Made by a program: the position numbers and the translations under genes
Notes under the pieces: model-generated
The model's database searches: none
Seen by the model: the letters and a program-made list of their open reading frames with translations, nothing else
Told to the model about the DNA's origin: nothing
Part shown: positions 33,401 to 44,200 of the stretch, one piece after another
Layout: every line of letters begins with the position of its first letter
How positions within the stretch are numbered: the stretch's first letter is position 1
NCBI GenBank assembly: GCA_963969365.1
Contig: OZ017750.1
Location: 1,612,001-1,676,000, forward strand
Direction of reading: 5' to 3'
Length of the DNA stretch: 64,000 nucleotides
From: Asterochloris sp. CNOR1
Taxonomy: Eukaryota; Chlorophyta; Trebouxiophyceae; Trebouxiales; Trebouxiaceae

Positions 33401-36400
33401 CAGGGCAGCAGCAGGTGGGTGCACATCTGCATGCATATGTGCCAGCTGTGACTTCTGGCTGAGGGCTTTGATGATTGCAAGCTGCATGGCAGTATCAGCA
33501 GGCTTCATTCAGTGGCGTCGCCTGTGGCTGATGTGCGCATGCACGGCATTCAGCTCGGCAGGCTCCCACCTTGACCCTGGAAGCAGAGTGAAGGACTGCA
33601 TGCCAAACATCCAAGCTGGCCCTGCGAACTCTGCTGCCTGTTTCACCACCGGCCGGACCTACAGGCAGCCAGGTCGTGCATTATTTGTCACCAGGAACTC
33701 CAGGCCTCAGAGCACTGACAATGCTTTGCAACTTCAGCCACAAGGCCCAAATGTTGAGCAGTAGTCCTGCACCACGATCATGAACGAGGAGATCAAGATG
33801 TGTAGCAGCAGTTGCTCAGATGCCTACCATGCAGGCACACCTCAGCCATTGCCCTGCAAAAGGATCAAGCTGGTCAGGCACAGCTTTGCAGCAGTAAGCC
33901 CATGTGTGCAGGGGCTCACCTCCCCCTGGGCGGTCAGGCAGATGATGTTCCACCATCCAGGCGCCCCCAGCTTGTCGCTGGTGAACAGGAGGTCATTGTC
34001 AGGCGTCCACAGGGGCTGTGAGACAGACTCATCCTTTCCTCCTGCCACAGCCTGCATGCCCATGGGGTGCAGCTCGCTAGCAGAGGCCGCCACATCAGGG
34101 CCTCCAGTGCAAATCAGAGGAGGCAGAGCATAAAGGCAAATGCATTGCATGGGTGCTGGCGGGGCCAGCTCACCTTAGCGTTTGAGATGGTCCCGTCTGG
34201 AGCAATGTCTGCAGTCCAGAGCTCTGTGTCATCCCATGGCTGCACAGTGGCATGAACCAGCAGCCAGTCAGGCTTGCGCAAAGATGTAAGCCGGAGATGG
34301 CACTCAGCGCCATTTTACTACTGACTGGTGTAGCAAAGCCATGCTGGAGCTGGTATTGGCACCCTCTGCTACTGCAAGATGTGTGGACATGTCAAAAATC
34401 AAGCTGCCAGCAAGCTGCTCTCGTACAGAGCAGCAACATTCTGCTGCGGCTGACGTCAGCGCTGCTCTGCTGAAGAAGGCTGCAAATTGGCCAGGGTGCT
34501 GTCAAGTCTGCGTACCATGTTCGGGTGATCCCAGGACACCCAGGCCAGGCGGGTGCCGTCTGGGCTAATGCGCGGGCTGGAGAAGAAGTCGTGGCCTGAA
34601 GCCAGCACGGTCACGGCACCTGTCTTGATGTCTGCAGGCAGTCATGGGCCCAGCTCAGGTCACAGCATTTGCCTTCAGGTTCTCAAGCATCGCCAGCATA
34701 GAGACTGCTTGCTGCCAGCTGAGCAAGCTGCTGCCAGCTGAAGGTCGCACCTCTGCCAGAATGTGGGAAGGCTGGCAGTGGTCAGGACTAGCCTTGCCTA
34801 CTGCCTGCCACTAGAGACCATTGCAGCTCAGCAGTGCAAATATGCACTCACTTCATCAGTGCCCAATCATGCAGAGCCACAGCAAATCCAGCACAAGCAG
34901 CGCAGCCGGGCAGCCGGGCAGCCAGGCAGCCCCTTCGCTGACGGTGCTGCATAGTGTCAAGTGCGGCGAGGTTCCAATTTACTGCTGCTGCTTCTGCATG
35001 TGCAAAGTCAGCGTGGCTGGCTTCCTTGCACCATCCAGCAGCACAGAAGGCACACAGCTTAGTAGCAGGGGTTGGCCGTACCCCGGCCCACAGCACGCTC
35101 ACCAACAGCGCTAATGGTGTTGACGGCCTCCCCCTCCCCAGAGTGGTCCTCACAGACTGCCACCAGCCTGCCGCGCTGCTCGTCCACAACGCCATCCGCG
35201 AAGCGCTGCTTGGCGTCCTTTGAGGTCAGTGCCTTTGGGGCTCCAAAGTCTGCCCCCAGGCTCTGCTTGTACACCAGCTGGTCCCTGTAGCAGCAGCTCT
35301 CACCCCTCAACAGGCTGACAGTCACAAGGCACCCTGGAGTCTGCTCCCAGGCTTGGCCTTGTTTGAGACTGTACCCCGCCATTAGGTGCAAGCCGCACAT
35401 GCAGACTGCACAATGTCAGCTCCAGTCAGCAGCTGCTCACATCTAATGGCTGTCAGGGAGTCACCCCCCCCCCTCTTGACATGCTGCTCACTCCAGGTGC
35501 ACTGACACACAGAGTTATTGCCTTGCTCGCATCAATCTGGTGGTATCATGGCTAGCGGCAGCGCTGCAGGGGCTGTACGCATCCCAGGCTGCCTACTTGA
35601 AATTTGAGAAGTAGATGGCTTCCTTGCCAACTGCTACAGGAGCGCCGCCATACTCGTGCACCCGTGTGCGCACATTGAAGCCGCTGTCTTGGCCTGGCGT
35701 CACGTCCTGAATGGTACCCTCTGGGGACCTGCAGCATGTGAGCAGCTGAGGGACAAGAGTGGGGTTGCATCTGCAGTGGCACAACTCTGCAGCATTATCA
35801 GACTGGCTCTGCAGCCCTGCAGCACAGCCCAGAACGTGAGCTGTAGCAACAATATACTCGCAGCCCTGCAGCAGGAGCTCAGCTGCCATGCGGCGCAGAT
35901 GTATTGCAGTGGCACAGCTATGAGCAAAGGGGTGGGAGGAGGATTGCATCTGCAGGCAGTCAGCCCTGGCACAGCTTGTGCCTTCCTGCAGGACTGCACC
36001 AACCGCCAGTAAAGCTGGCGGCCTGGAACAGGAGGATTACGGTTGCATGCATGTGCCACCGCAGCGGCGAGTTTGCCTTAAATTGCCAGCACAGCTGACA
36101 TTGCCCTGCAAACACTATGCCTTGTAGCGTAAGGCATGGATGCCACGCGACAGGCAGCATGCAGCAGATGCAATTTTGCCATTTGCTCATGGGCAGGTCC
36201 AAGGCCTGTGGTTGCAGCTGGCTATGTCGTAGCTCCGGAAGGCCCACCTTCTCACAAGGACCTGACGCCCTCCTTCTTGCGGTCGGGACTCAATGAAAAG
36301 GAGATCCCCCGAGGCTGTGATGAGAGGGGCTCCCAGGCCAATGCCCTTGGAGACAATGAGCTCTGATGTGATGGGGCTCTTCCACTCCCCTGCCGGGAGC

Positions 36401-36411
36401 GCTTCTTTCAT
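30491..36411 (-). CDS. S9 family peptidase (prolyl oligopeptidase / acylaminoacyl-peptidase-like)
   Basis: This is a serine peptidase with an N-terminal beta-propeller-like half and a C-terminal alpha/beta-hydrolase half, expected to cleave short peptides. About 16 exons join in frame. The start reads [20 protein letters not shown] (36411). Propeller exons include [39 protein letters not shown] and [14 protein letters not shown]. The hydrolase half has [26 protein letters not shown], nucleophile GGSAGG (about 31700), acid [11 protein letters not shown] and histidine GEQHGFR (about 30690). The last exon (about 30595-30491) gives the family-like end [14 protein letters not shown]. All triad residues are present. 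The exon ending TAPTAFFQ appears to use a GC donor (GCAAGC, 31152-31151). A longer form starting at 36561 would add a hydrophobic stretch (VMVIAALLIAV) that could be a signal peptide, so location is open. A divergent gene starts 336 bp away. Confidence 0.9.
30941..31167 (-). repeat. Three-unit repeat of an exon 3' edge in an S9-peptidase intron
   Basis: Three related blocks lie at 31167-31124, 31079-31034 and 30989-30941 (units of about 45 bp, spaced about 90 bp). On the minus strand each reads roughly AAGCCTGCT..CAGGCAAGCCCTGCTGCAGCTGGGGCCTCA. The first overlaps the end of the TAPTAFFQ exon and its GC donor. The third keeps GGCAAGCCC, so it carries a potential decoy donor. Confidence 0.75.
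35760..35985. repeat. Short dispersed repeat in the first intron of the S9 peptidase gene
   Basis: Variants of GCATCTGCAGTGGCACAACT occur near 35767, 35903 and 35947-35980 within the intron between the first two exons. They look like degraded local duplications. Confidence 0.5.
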
Positions 36412-36747
36412 TGTTGTGTCAGAGAATGGAGCAGCTGACCTGTCGTGAGGCCATGGGCACGTGTCAGCTCCGCACATGGCATTGTGGTGTTGAGTTGAGG
36501 ACACAGCTATCAGCAGAGCTGCAATGACCATGACCTGGTGACAGATGTGGTGCAGTGCCACAACTTTGAGCAGGTCTTGATCTGGCTTGCCAGATAAGCC
36601 CTCGAACGATGCTGATGGAGCCAGCCCCTGGTCTTCGGAGTAGATCTATGTATCAAGCAAGTGCAGGGGGTCAGTCGTGCTGTCACACAACGAAGACTCA
36701 TGGACCTTGAAATAGGTCAGTACACATTTGAAAATCTCTGTTTCGCA
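36412..36747. promoter_or_regulatory. Shared upstream region of a divergent gene pair
   Basis: This 336-bp gap separates the start codons of the S9 peptidase (minus) and the small membrane protein (plus). It must hold both 5' untranslated regions and both promoters, unless the longer S9 form from 36561 is used. I see no clear TATA box. Confidence 0.5.
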
Positions 36748-38088
36748 ATGAAATCTGTTGCCTCACTTTGCCATGACAGGCTGTGCTCGCCGTGGCCTTG
36801 CGTGCGCTACAAGCGGAGGCAGTCAGCGGCATGCCACAAAGCTTCCCTTGAAGACGCAGCAGCAAAGCTGTTCAGGGAGGACCCAAAGGCCCGGGAGAGG
36901 TGGGCGACAGGTTCAGTGCTTCCATTGATGTTCATTTGGTGGCAGCAAGGGGCAAGCGCTTGAGGGCATCTCTGCAGGCTTGGCAGAGTGAGCGAGGCTG
37001 CTGCCAGGGTGGCAGCCCTTCAGGAGGCACAGCGGGAGATCAATCAGCTCAGGGCAGAGTCTGCTGCACCCCCTTCTGAGCAGGAACAGGTTTGGTGCTC
37101 CCCACCACTTGAAAGATGGCATCTGCAGCACAATCTCAGCGGCAACGTGCTACATTTTTTGTGCCGCAGGCACAGCTGGCCTCTGAGCGTGGTGCCAATG
37201 CAGATGTTCTCACAGCTGCTGAGGAGCTTCAAGATGCCATCCGTGATGTTCAGGATGCTCAGGCATTGCAGCAGAAATGGAGCACAGCAGTGAATGAGGT
37301 GTGGGATCCACCGAGGTCATTGCCCTCTCACTCAGCCACCTTCCACCCTCAGGGGCTGGAGGTGCACTTGGCATCAGTGTGTATGCCAATAATGGTGCTG
37401 CTCAGCTAAACTCAGACTCAAAGCTCTGCCGCTAGTCTCTGTTCTGTGGGTGGCACGTGCACTCCCCTGACTGCATTTGAACAATGCCTCAGGCCCCCAG
37501 GAAAGGTTGAAGGCAGAGTCTGTCTCACAACTGACATAGGCAGCAAGCAAGTCATGCACTGCTGTGGTGCCTGCAGGAAGCTGAGAAGGTGGAGTCTGGG
37601 AAGGCTGCAGCCATTGCAGGGGCAGCTGGGGCTGCAGCAGACCTGCCTTACCTGCTCTTCCACCCGCAGCAGCAGCCCTTGCTATCAGGCAGTCTGAGCG
37701 TGCTGGGGGCTGCAGGGACCTGTGTGCTGTTTGGCCTCTGCTACAGATATGCCATAAGGCAGGACCTGAACAATGCCCAGCTGAAGGTGAGTCCCCTGCT
37801 CGGACGAGTCCATCTGCAGCATCCTGCCTGTTGGCCCCCCCTTCACAGCTGCTCGGGCACCTGCAGGCAGGGGTCGTGGCGGCTTTTGGCCTGGCCAGGG
37901 GGATCGCACAGGCGGATGCCCTGCAGTCACAGGCAGCAAGTTCTGGAGGCAGCCCGTTTGCTGCTGAGGTGGTGGGACCTGCTGCGCTGCTTGTTGTCCA
38001 GTCACTCCTGGTCACTCTGGTGGCTTCCATTGCACTTGAAGCTGCATTCAGAAGACAGTGGCTGAAGCCATTTGGTGGGCTAGAGTGA
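36748..38088 (+). CDS. Unrecognised plastid-like membrane protein with a coiled coil
   Basis: Five exons join in frame. The first begins MKSVASLCHDRLCSPWPCVR, a Ser/Arg-rich, acid-poor start like a chloroplast transit peptide, then KLFREDPKARER. Next come a helical segment (EAAARVAALQEAQREINQLR), AQLASERGANADVLTAAEEL, a small linker and two hydrophobic regions: GSLSVLGAAGTCVLFGLCYR followed by YAIRQDLNNAQLKAGVVAAF, and ALLVVQSLLVTLVASIALEA. It ends RRQWLKPFGGLE. Donors (GAG|GTGGGC, CAG|GTTTGG, GAG|GTGTGG, AAG|GTGAGT) and CAG acceptors fit at every junction, and phases agree. The arrangement (coiled coil, then two to three membrane passes) suggests a small membrane-anchored protein, perhaps in the plastid. 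I believe similar proteins of unknown function exist in plants and algae but cannot name the family. Its 3' end faces the M28 peptidase gene 206 bp away. Confidence 0.75.
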
Positions 38089-38294
38089 AGGTGGTCATGT
38101 GCTGTCTGTTTAAACAATCTTGGTGCTCAAAAAGTGGTGCACTTCAATACATCAGTATTCAGGCTAGACCATAGACTACTGCAGCAGAGACACAGGCATT
38201 TCAAAGCTATTCAGTACTTAAACCAAGTCAAAGGCTAGTAAAAATGAAGCAGAAGCGGGCCACTAGGAGGAAATCAAACGCTGGGAGAAAGCTG

Positions 38295-41200
38295 TCAAAG
38301 GGTGTACTGGGACTGGAAGGTGGTGCAGCCAGTGAAGGCTGTCCAGGGTGGCAGACTGCTGGCAAAGGCATCTAACGGCCTGGTCTGGCCAAGGAAGGTT
38401 GCAGTCAGGTGCAGTTCGGTCGTGGTCCCCACCTGCAGCACCTCGCAGCTTGTCAGCATGCTGCACATGTAGACTATTACCATGTCTCACAGCAAAAGCA
38501 CACCTCTCTTTCTAACCAGAAGATCCAGTCCTCCACCCCATTGGCAGATGCATATCTCACAATGTGTTGGGGCTGGCCACTCTGCGGAGGCAGAGCGTAT
38601 TCAGGTGGCAGTGTGACTGGAAGCACAGCTTCACAGAAGCAGCAGCTCATGCTCTGGCATGCAGAATGGCTGCAGATTCTTGCTGAAAGCTGACCGTTGG
38701 TAGAACACGCTTGCTTGAAGCAGCACAATCAGTAGACCAACGATTGCAGCACAGCTGCAAAGCAGCAGCAGCAGCGGAGCATGTACGAGCGCTCCCCAGG
38801 TGGCAGAGGAGCAGCTGCCCCACCCCAACGCAAGCAGCGAGGCTTGCATGTAAATGCAAAGTGTGCACAACCTGCAGCAAGAGGCTCACCGGCAGCATTG
38901 TGTGAGGCAGTGTCTCAGCCCAGGACCAGCTCTGTAGGGGGCCTGTTATGTTGAGCACGCCAACAGCAGCATGGGGAAGGCTGAGTTCAACTTCGATTCT
39001 CTCGAAACCAGGGAGTTTCGGGGACGGCATCTGTTTCCTCTTGTGCAGTGCAGGGAGTTTGTGGGCCAGGAAGCCCTCAACAAGAGGTGCTGCCAGCGAT
39101 GGCCCCCTCAGCAGATCTGAGATTGGGTACATGAACTGCAGGCCACCAAAGGAGTGAGGAGTGTGTCAGCACAGGAGGTGCAGCTTGACAGGGGCCAGCA
39201 TGCATGGGCAGGACTGGAGGGTCTCAGGCAGCCAGCTTTGCTCAGTTCCCCAGGTCAACATCCTGTGCGCTGGGCCCTTCAGGTGCAAAAGCAGGGCAGC
39301 GCAGGGCTCAGCATGGCCAGAGACAGCATGTGCTGACTGCCTAAGACAGGCAGCAGTGTTCTGCGTTGAAGGCGTAGGGGCAACACCTGAGCACAAGCTG
39401 AGACGCTCACCATCCATTCTTTGCCATCTGAGGGTGCAGGCTGGTGCTGTGTCATGTTGACCGCACGCTCGATAGGAGTTGCATCCAGGGAGGCCAGGGC
39501 AAAACTGGTCTCCAGGTGCTGAGAGGCATTCATGCGCAGCATGTGCTGCAGCATCACACGCTTGACGTGCTCACTGCTGTAGGGAGAGATAAATGCTGAC
39601 GTCACAGCAGCCGTGGCGACTGATGTGGCCAGCAGGACAATCAGCACAGCCTGCAGCATGAGCTGCCGTGAATCAGTAAACAGCGACACGCCACGCTGGA
39701 GCATCATGACCACCTGTGCAGCATCTGAATCCTATGCTATGCCCGGCCGGAAGGACAAGATGCACAGCCCACAGATTGATGCTGTGGGGCCCCATGGTAA
39801 CAGAGGCCCACCTTGGCATGTGGCTTGATGCTGTGAGCCACCCAGGGGATCAGGAAGCCAGCACTGCAGTAGAGGAAGATCCCAAACAGAGCCCCCCCTG
39901 CAACGTCTGCCACTGCCAGGCCGAGGGGTGGGGCGACTGCAGGCACCGCCAGGGCTTGAGTGAGTCACATGAGGCCCTGGCTTATCAGCTGCCAGTCAGA
40001 CTGGCAGGCGATCCACCAGGTGACGCGAGGCGGCATGAGGCTGCTTCAGCAGCTGATGGCATTGCACTGCAAGGCCTGCATCGTAAACTTTAGGCAGGTG
40101 ATCACAGCTGATGTTCAGCTTGCATCTTTGCACAGGCTCCCACCACCAACATGGTCCCCGCTGCTCTGCCAGCAGGGCCCAGCGGGCTCTCCGAGACGAT
40201 GAGCCAGCAGCGCTTACCTGAGCCACCCATAGAGATCTTCTCCATGATGTGCTGCAGCAGGATCATGGCCATGGGGGCTACAGTCTGCGCAGGGATGGCA
40301 GCGCTGGCCAGTGCAACCAGCAGCTGCATGCTTTCGTCAGCCTGCACCAATAAGATAGGTGCCGTCAGGACTGCCATAAGGCACCCACAGTGTTCCATGG
40401 CAGGCAGCAAGCCAGATGACGTCTCGAGAGCTCAAAAGAGGCCCAGCAAGACCGAATGCATCAAGAACATGTCCTTGCCACAGTGTCCTCAAGGGCTCAA
40501 CCCTTCCCCACAAGGTTGAGTTGTCCCCTTGAGCATCCCTGGCACTTTGCCAAGAGCCTTCAAGCAGCAAGTCAGCTGCCCCATCTGAGACCCACAGCCA
40601 TGACTTGAATTGGTATTGCACATCAGTGGGATATCACAGTTCCATCATTGGATGCACAGACCTCCAGGTCAGCAGCGCTTGCAGCAGACAGCGCCTGCAC
40701 GACAGCACATCACACCTTGCAGCCACAAGGTGCACTCACCTCCACGGGCAGGGCCAGCAGCAGGCTGACCAGGCCTCCAGCAGCCCAGATGGCATGGATG
40801 AAGGCAGACCTGGCCCCCAGCCAGGCCAGCACAGCCGCTCCCACAGCATGCAGCAGCGTGGTGCCTGCCACCAGATCTCTGATGCCCAGCTGGGGACTCC
40901 TGAGGGTAGCGTAGGGCAGCAGGGCACCTGCTGCTGCTGCTGGACCATAAATGAGGGCAGCAGCCCAGCTGCTTGCGAACCACACCATTGGCTTGCCTGC
41001 AGTGCACCTTTGAGGCTTTTTGTAGGTTTCAGAGTAAGATTGCTCAGCCAGCCGAGCACTGTTGAGGTGCAGCCTGTGAGTTTAAGTTCAAAGCATTGTC
41101 AGCAAGCCCAGGCTGACAAGCGTCAGGCATCAAGCTCCTTTCAGACTGGGACCTGCAGCCTGCACTGCTGCCACACACTGAACTGCGGCCATGACATGTG

Positions 41201-44200
41201 CTTGGGGGGCAGCCATGGCCTACTTCTCGAGGAAGACAACATGATCTTGACACCCTGAACTGCCAGCACCCACCTGAGATTAGTGCTCTGGCAGCCCCCA
41301 CGGTGGCAGGCACCAGAACGCCCCCCAAGGTGCTTGCCAATGCCAACCCTGTCCCCCAAGCCATGCGCCGTTTTGGCAGCACAGGGAGGGCCACACACAG
41401 TGCCAGAGGTGCCATGTGCAGCAGGGTGCCCACATCTGACCCATACTGAATGAACCTGCACAACACAGAGATTGCTTCAGAGAGCCTTTGGGACAGAGCC
41501 CTTGAGCAGACTGAAGGCAAGCAGCCTGACCCAAACTGACGCGAGGAAGAAGCCACTTCATGTGCGGGAACAACAGCGTGTACACCATGGGGTCCCCACG
41601 TCTCCGCAGCTTGGCAGCACCTTGTGGTGTTTGTTTCTTAATTGGGAAACAAGTGCCTTGCACTAGCTAGAGTCTGCTGAGCTCATTGCGAGGTCTGAGG
41701 CAGTCCTCATTGCACCCTTTGACACTTGCTGCTGACCGACAAACGCAGGCCCCAGCCAAGTAGCAGACTGCTCCCCTCTTGTCGCCAGGCTGGCTATCCT
41801 GCAACTGTTGCCAGCTAGGCATCCTGCTGCACCCACCTGGCCACACAAAGCTCAAAAAAGACAGGGATGGTTTCCCTAAGACGGGAGTCCCTGGCGCCAC
41901 CAGCCTGGCTGTGCTGCTGCAGGCGCTTGGAGACCTCCAAAATTGTGGGCAGCACATTCCTGCCCATGGACTGCAGCACGCATGAAGGCCGAGGGTGAGG
42001 CAAGCGTTGACGGAGCAGAGATTGCAGCACTGACGGCCACCAAGCAGAACAGGTGGGCTTGCTTGAGGCATGGACTGCGATGTCCCTTGGGCTGTCTGAG
42101 GGTGGCGCAAGCATGCTAGTGGACAGTCAGCAGGGTTGATGGTGCGCACAGTGGCAAGTCTGGCACTGCAGTCAAGGCCCTACCACAGGATGTGTTGCAT
42201 GCATGCACGGTGGCAGCCCTTTGCAGCAGGCTGAGACACACTGGCAGCAACAGAAGTATGGCAAGAGTGTACTGAAGGTCCTTGGCGGGCATCGAAGTAA
42301 GCAGAGAGGGCAGGCACCACAGTCAGGGGTCCACATGCAGGTGTGGACAGACCTGCAGCGTGCCTGCCCTGATGCGCTCTGGGCGGTCGTTGGTGGTGTG
42401 GTAGGCTGTGCCATCCAGCAGGAAGGCGATGTCCAGCCCCGGCAGGTGCCCATAGTCAGTCCTGCAGGTCAGGATGAAGGAGTGTGTCTGGTGTTGTGGG
42501 ACTGCTGCAGTGGGGTTAAGAGAGCCATAGTGCGCACAGGAGGTGCAGCTTCAATAGGATGCATGTTCAAGCAGCCCAGTGCAGGGCAGGTATGCGCCAG
42601 GCCACACAGACAAGGGCCAGCGCTGCAGATGAGGACGGGGAACAAGGGGTCACGTGGGAGCACTTGGTCTGACCAGGCTGGCTGCAGTACACCCGAGAGG
42701 TGACGAGGCTCTGGTAAGCCAGCTCACTCGACAAACTGCTCTTCAGTCCTCACTGCTGCAGCCTGCAGGCTGCAAGGACGATCGCAGCAGCTCAGCCGCC
42801 CCAGCAGGTATTGGCCGCAGAGCAGGCATCCGCCAGGCCACACGGAGGCCTCACCAGGAGAACATGCGGAAGTCGGTGTCTGCGGGGATGAGCTTGGCTC
42901 GGAAGAAGTCCTGTCCCACCACTGAGCCACGAGGGCGAGGTGCAGCTGTGGCAAAAGCATCCACAACCCAGTCCCCTGCAGGGAGGCGGCTTGACACTAG
43001 GTGCAGCGATGCAGAGGCAAGGTGCAGTGTCACAGTAGGCGTCCACAACCCGCTCCCCTGCAGAGCGCCCAGCTTTGGTACATGGGGCAAGGTGCCCATG
43101 TGGCGTGTGCACTTACAACACATTCCCCTGCAGACAGTGGGCACCGCCATTGGGGCCTGCAGAGGATGCTGGCGCAGCAGGTGCCAAGTCAGGCACCACG
43201 TCCACATGTGCTGGTACTGGGGGTGCCTCCTGAGCCATCCTGGGCGTGGCTGACGATGGCAATTCTCAAGAGCAGCTATGACAGTGACATGTCAGTGAAG
43301 GATTCTTGCAGCTTTCCATGAAGCTGCAAGAGCATCAGTCTCAGACATGTCAGTGTCATAGCTGCCCCTGAGGATTGCCATCATGAGCGCATTTGTGGCA
43401 GACTTGGCAGAGGCGATGGCTGCTGCTTGCTGGCCGCCCCCAGACGACCCAGCAGCACCTGCTGCTGCTGGCAAGGCTGCACCACCACCAGGAGAGCGGC
43501 AGGGGTCGGAGCCAGGGGCAGCAGGGGCAAGCCGCTGCAGGTAGTGGAGGATTGCAGGGCCTGAGGCTGGGGCATAGCCGCTCACTGCACAGTCTCATGC
43601 AAGACCAGCAGACCAGGCTGCGCCATGGTTCTGCTGAAGGGGCCAGGATGGGCAGCACCAAGTCCAGGCCCAGGCCCTGACTGACATCACACGGCGCTCA
43701 CGGCCACGAAGTCCAAGGGGTACAGCAGCAGTTGCAGGGGTCTGTCTCCATGTTCACATAACATGCCAAGGCAGCAAGGTGCAGGCAAAGCGCACTGCAT
43801 TCCAGAGAAGAGCTGCAGTTGGCCAGCACCAAACAGTTGTTGTGTGCACCAAGCACAAGCCGGTGGCGTAGGGGGATGCTCACCAGAGCTCTGGAACAGG
43901 AAGTCAGGCCCTGCTGGCCCTGTTGACTCCAGATTAATGAAGGCCCCCAGGTTTTGTGCATGGGCGCTGTGCTGCATGAAGCCATGCGCAGCCTGCAGTC
44001 ACACGAAGACGGTCTCAATGTGAGTCAGCCTGAGCAGCTGGCCTCAGAAGGAGGGGTGTTACACTACGGTTCAGCTGCACGACCCCATGAGCAGCCTGTA
44101 CTGCAGGCAATTTGCCGCCAAAGCGAGGTGAAGCAGAGCTGAGAGCCGTACTCTGATCTCGTGAGAGGCGGACTGCACTTCCTGCCATGTCGCATGCCCA

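Noticed and set aside
35461-35474. C-run as a possible structured element
   Set aside because: It is a plain homopolymer tract within an intron of the S9 gene; nothing around it suggests a function.
42654-43253. 199-codon plus-strand open frame
   Set aside because: It runs antisense through an M28 exon and its repeated acceptor region. Its composition is that of random translation of CTG/CAG-rich DNA.
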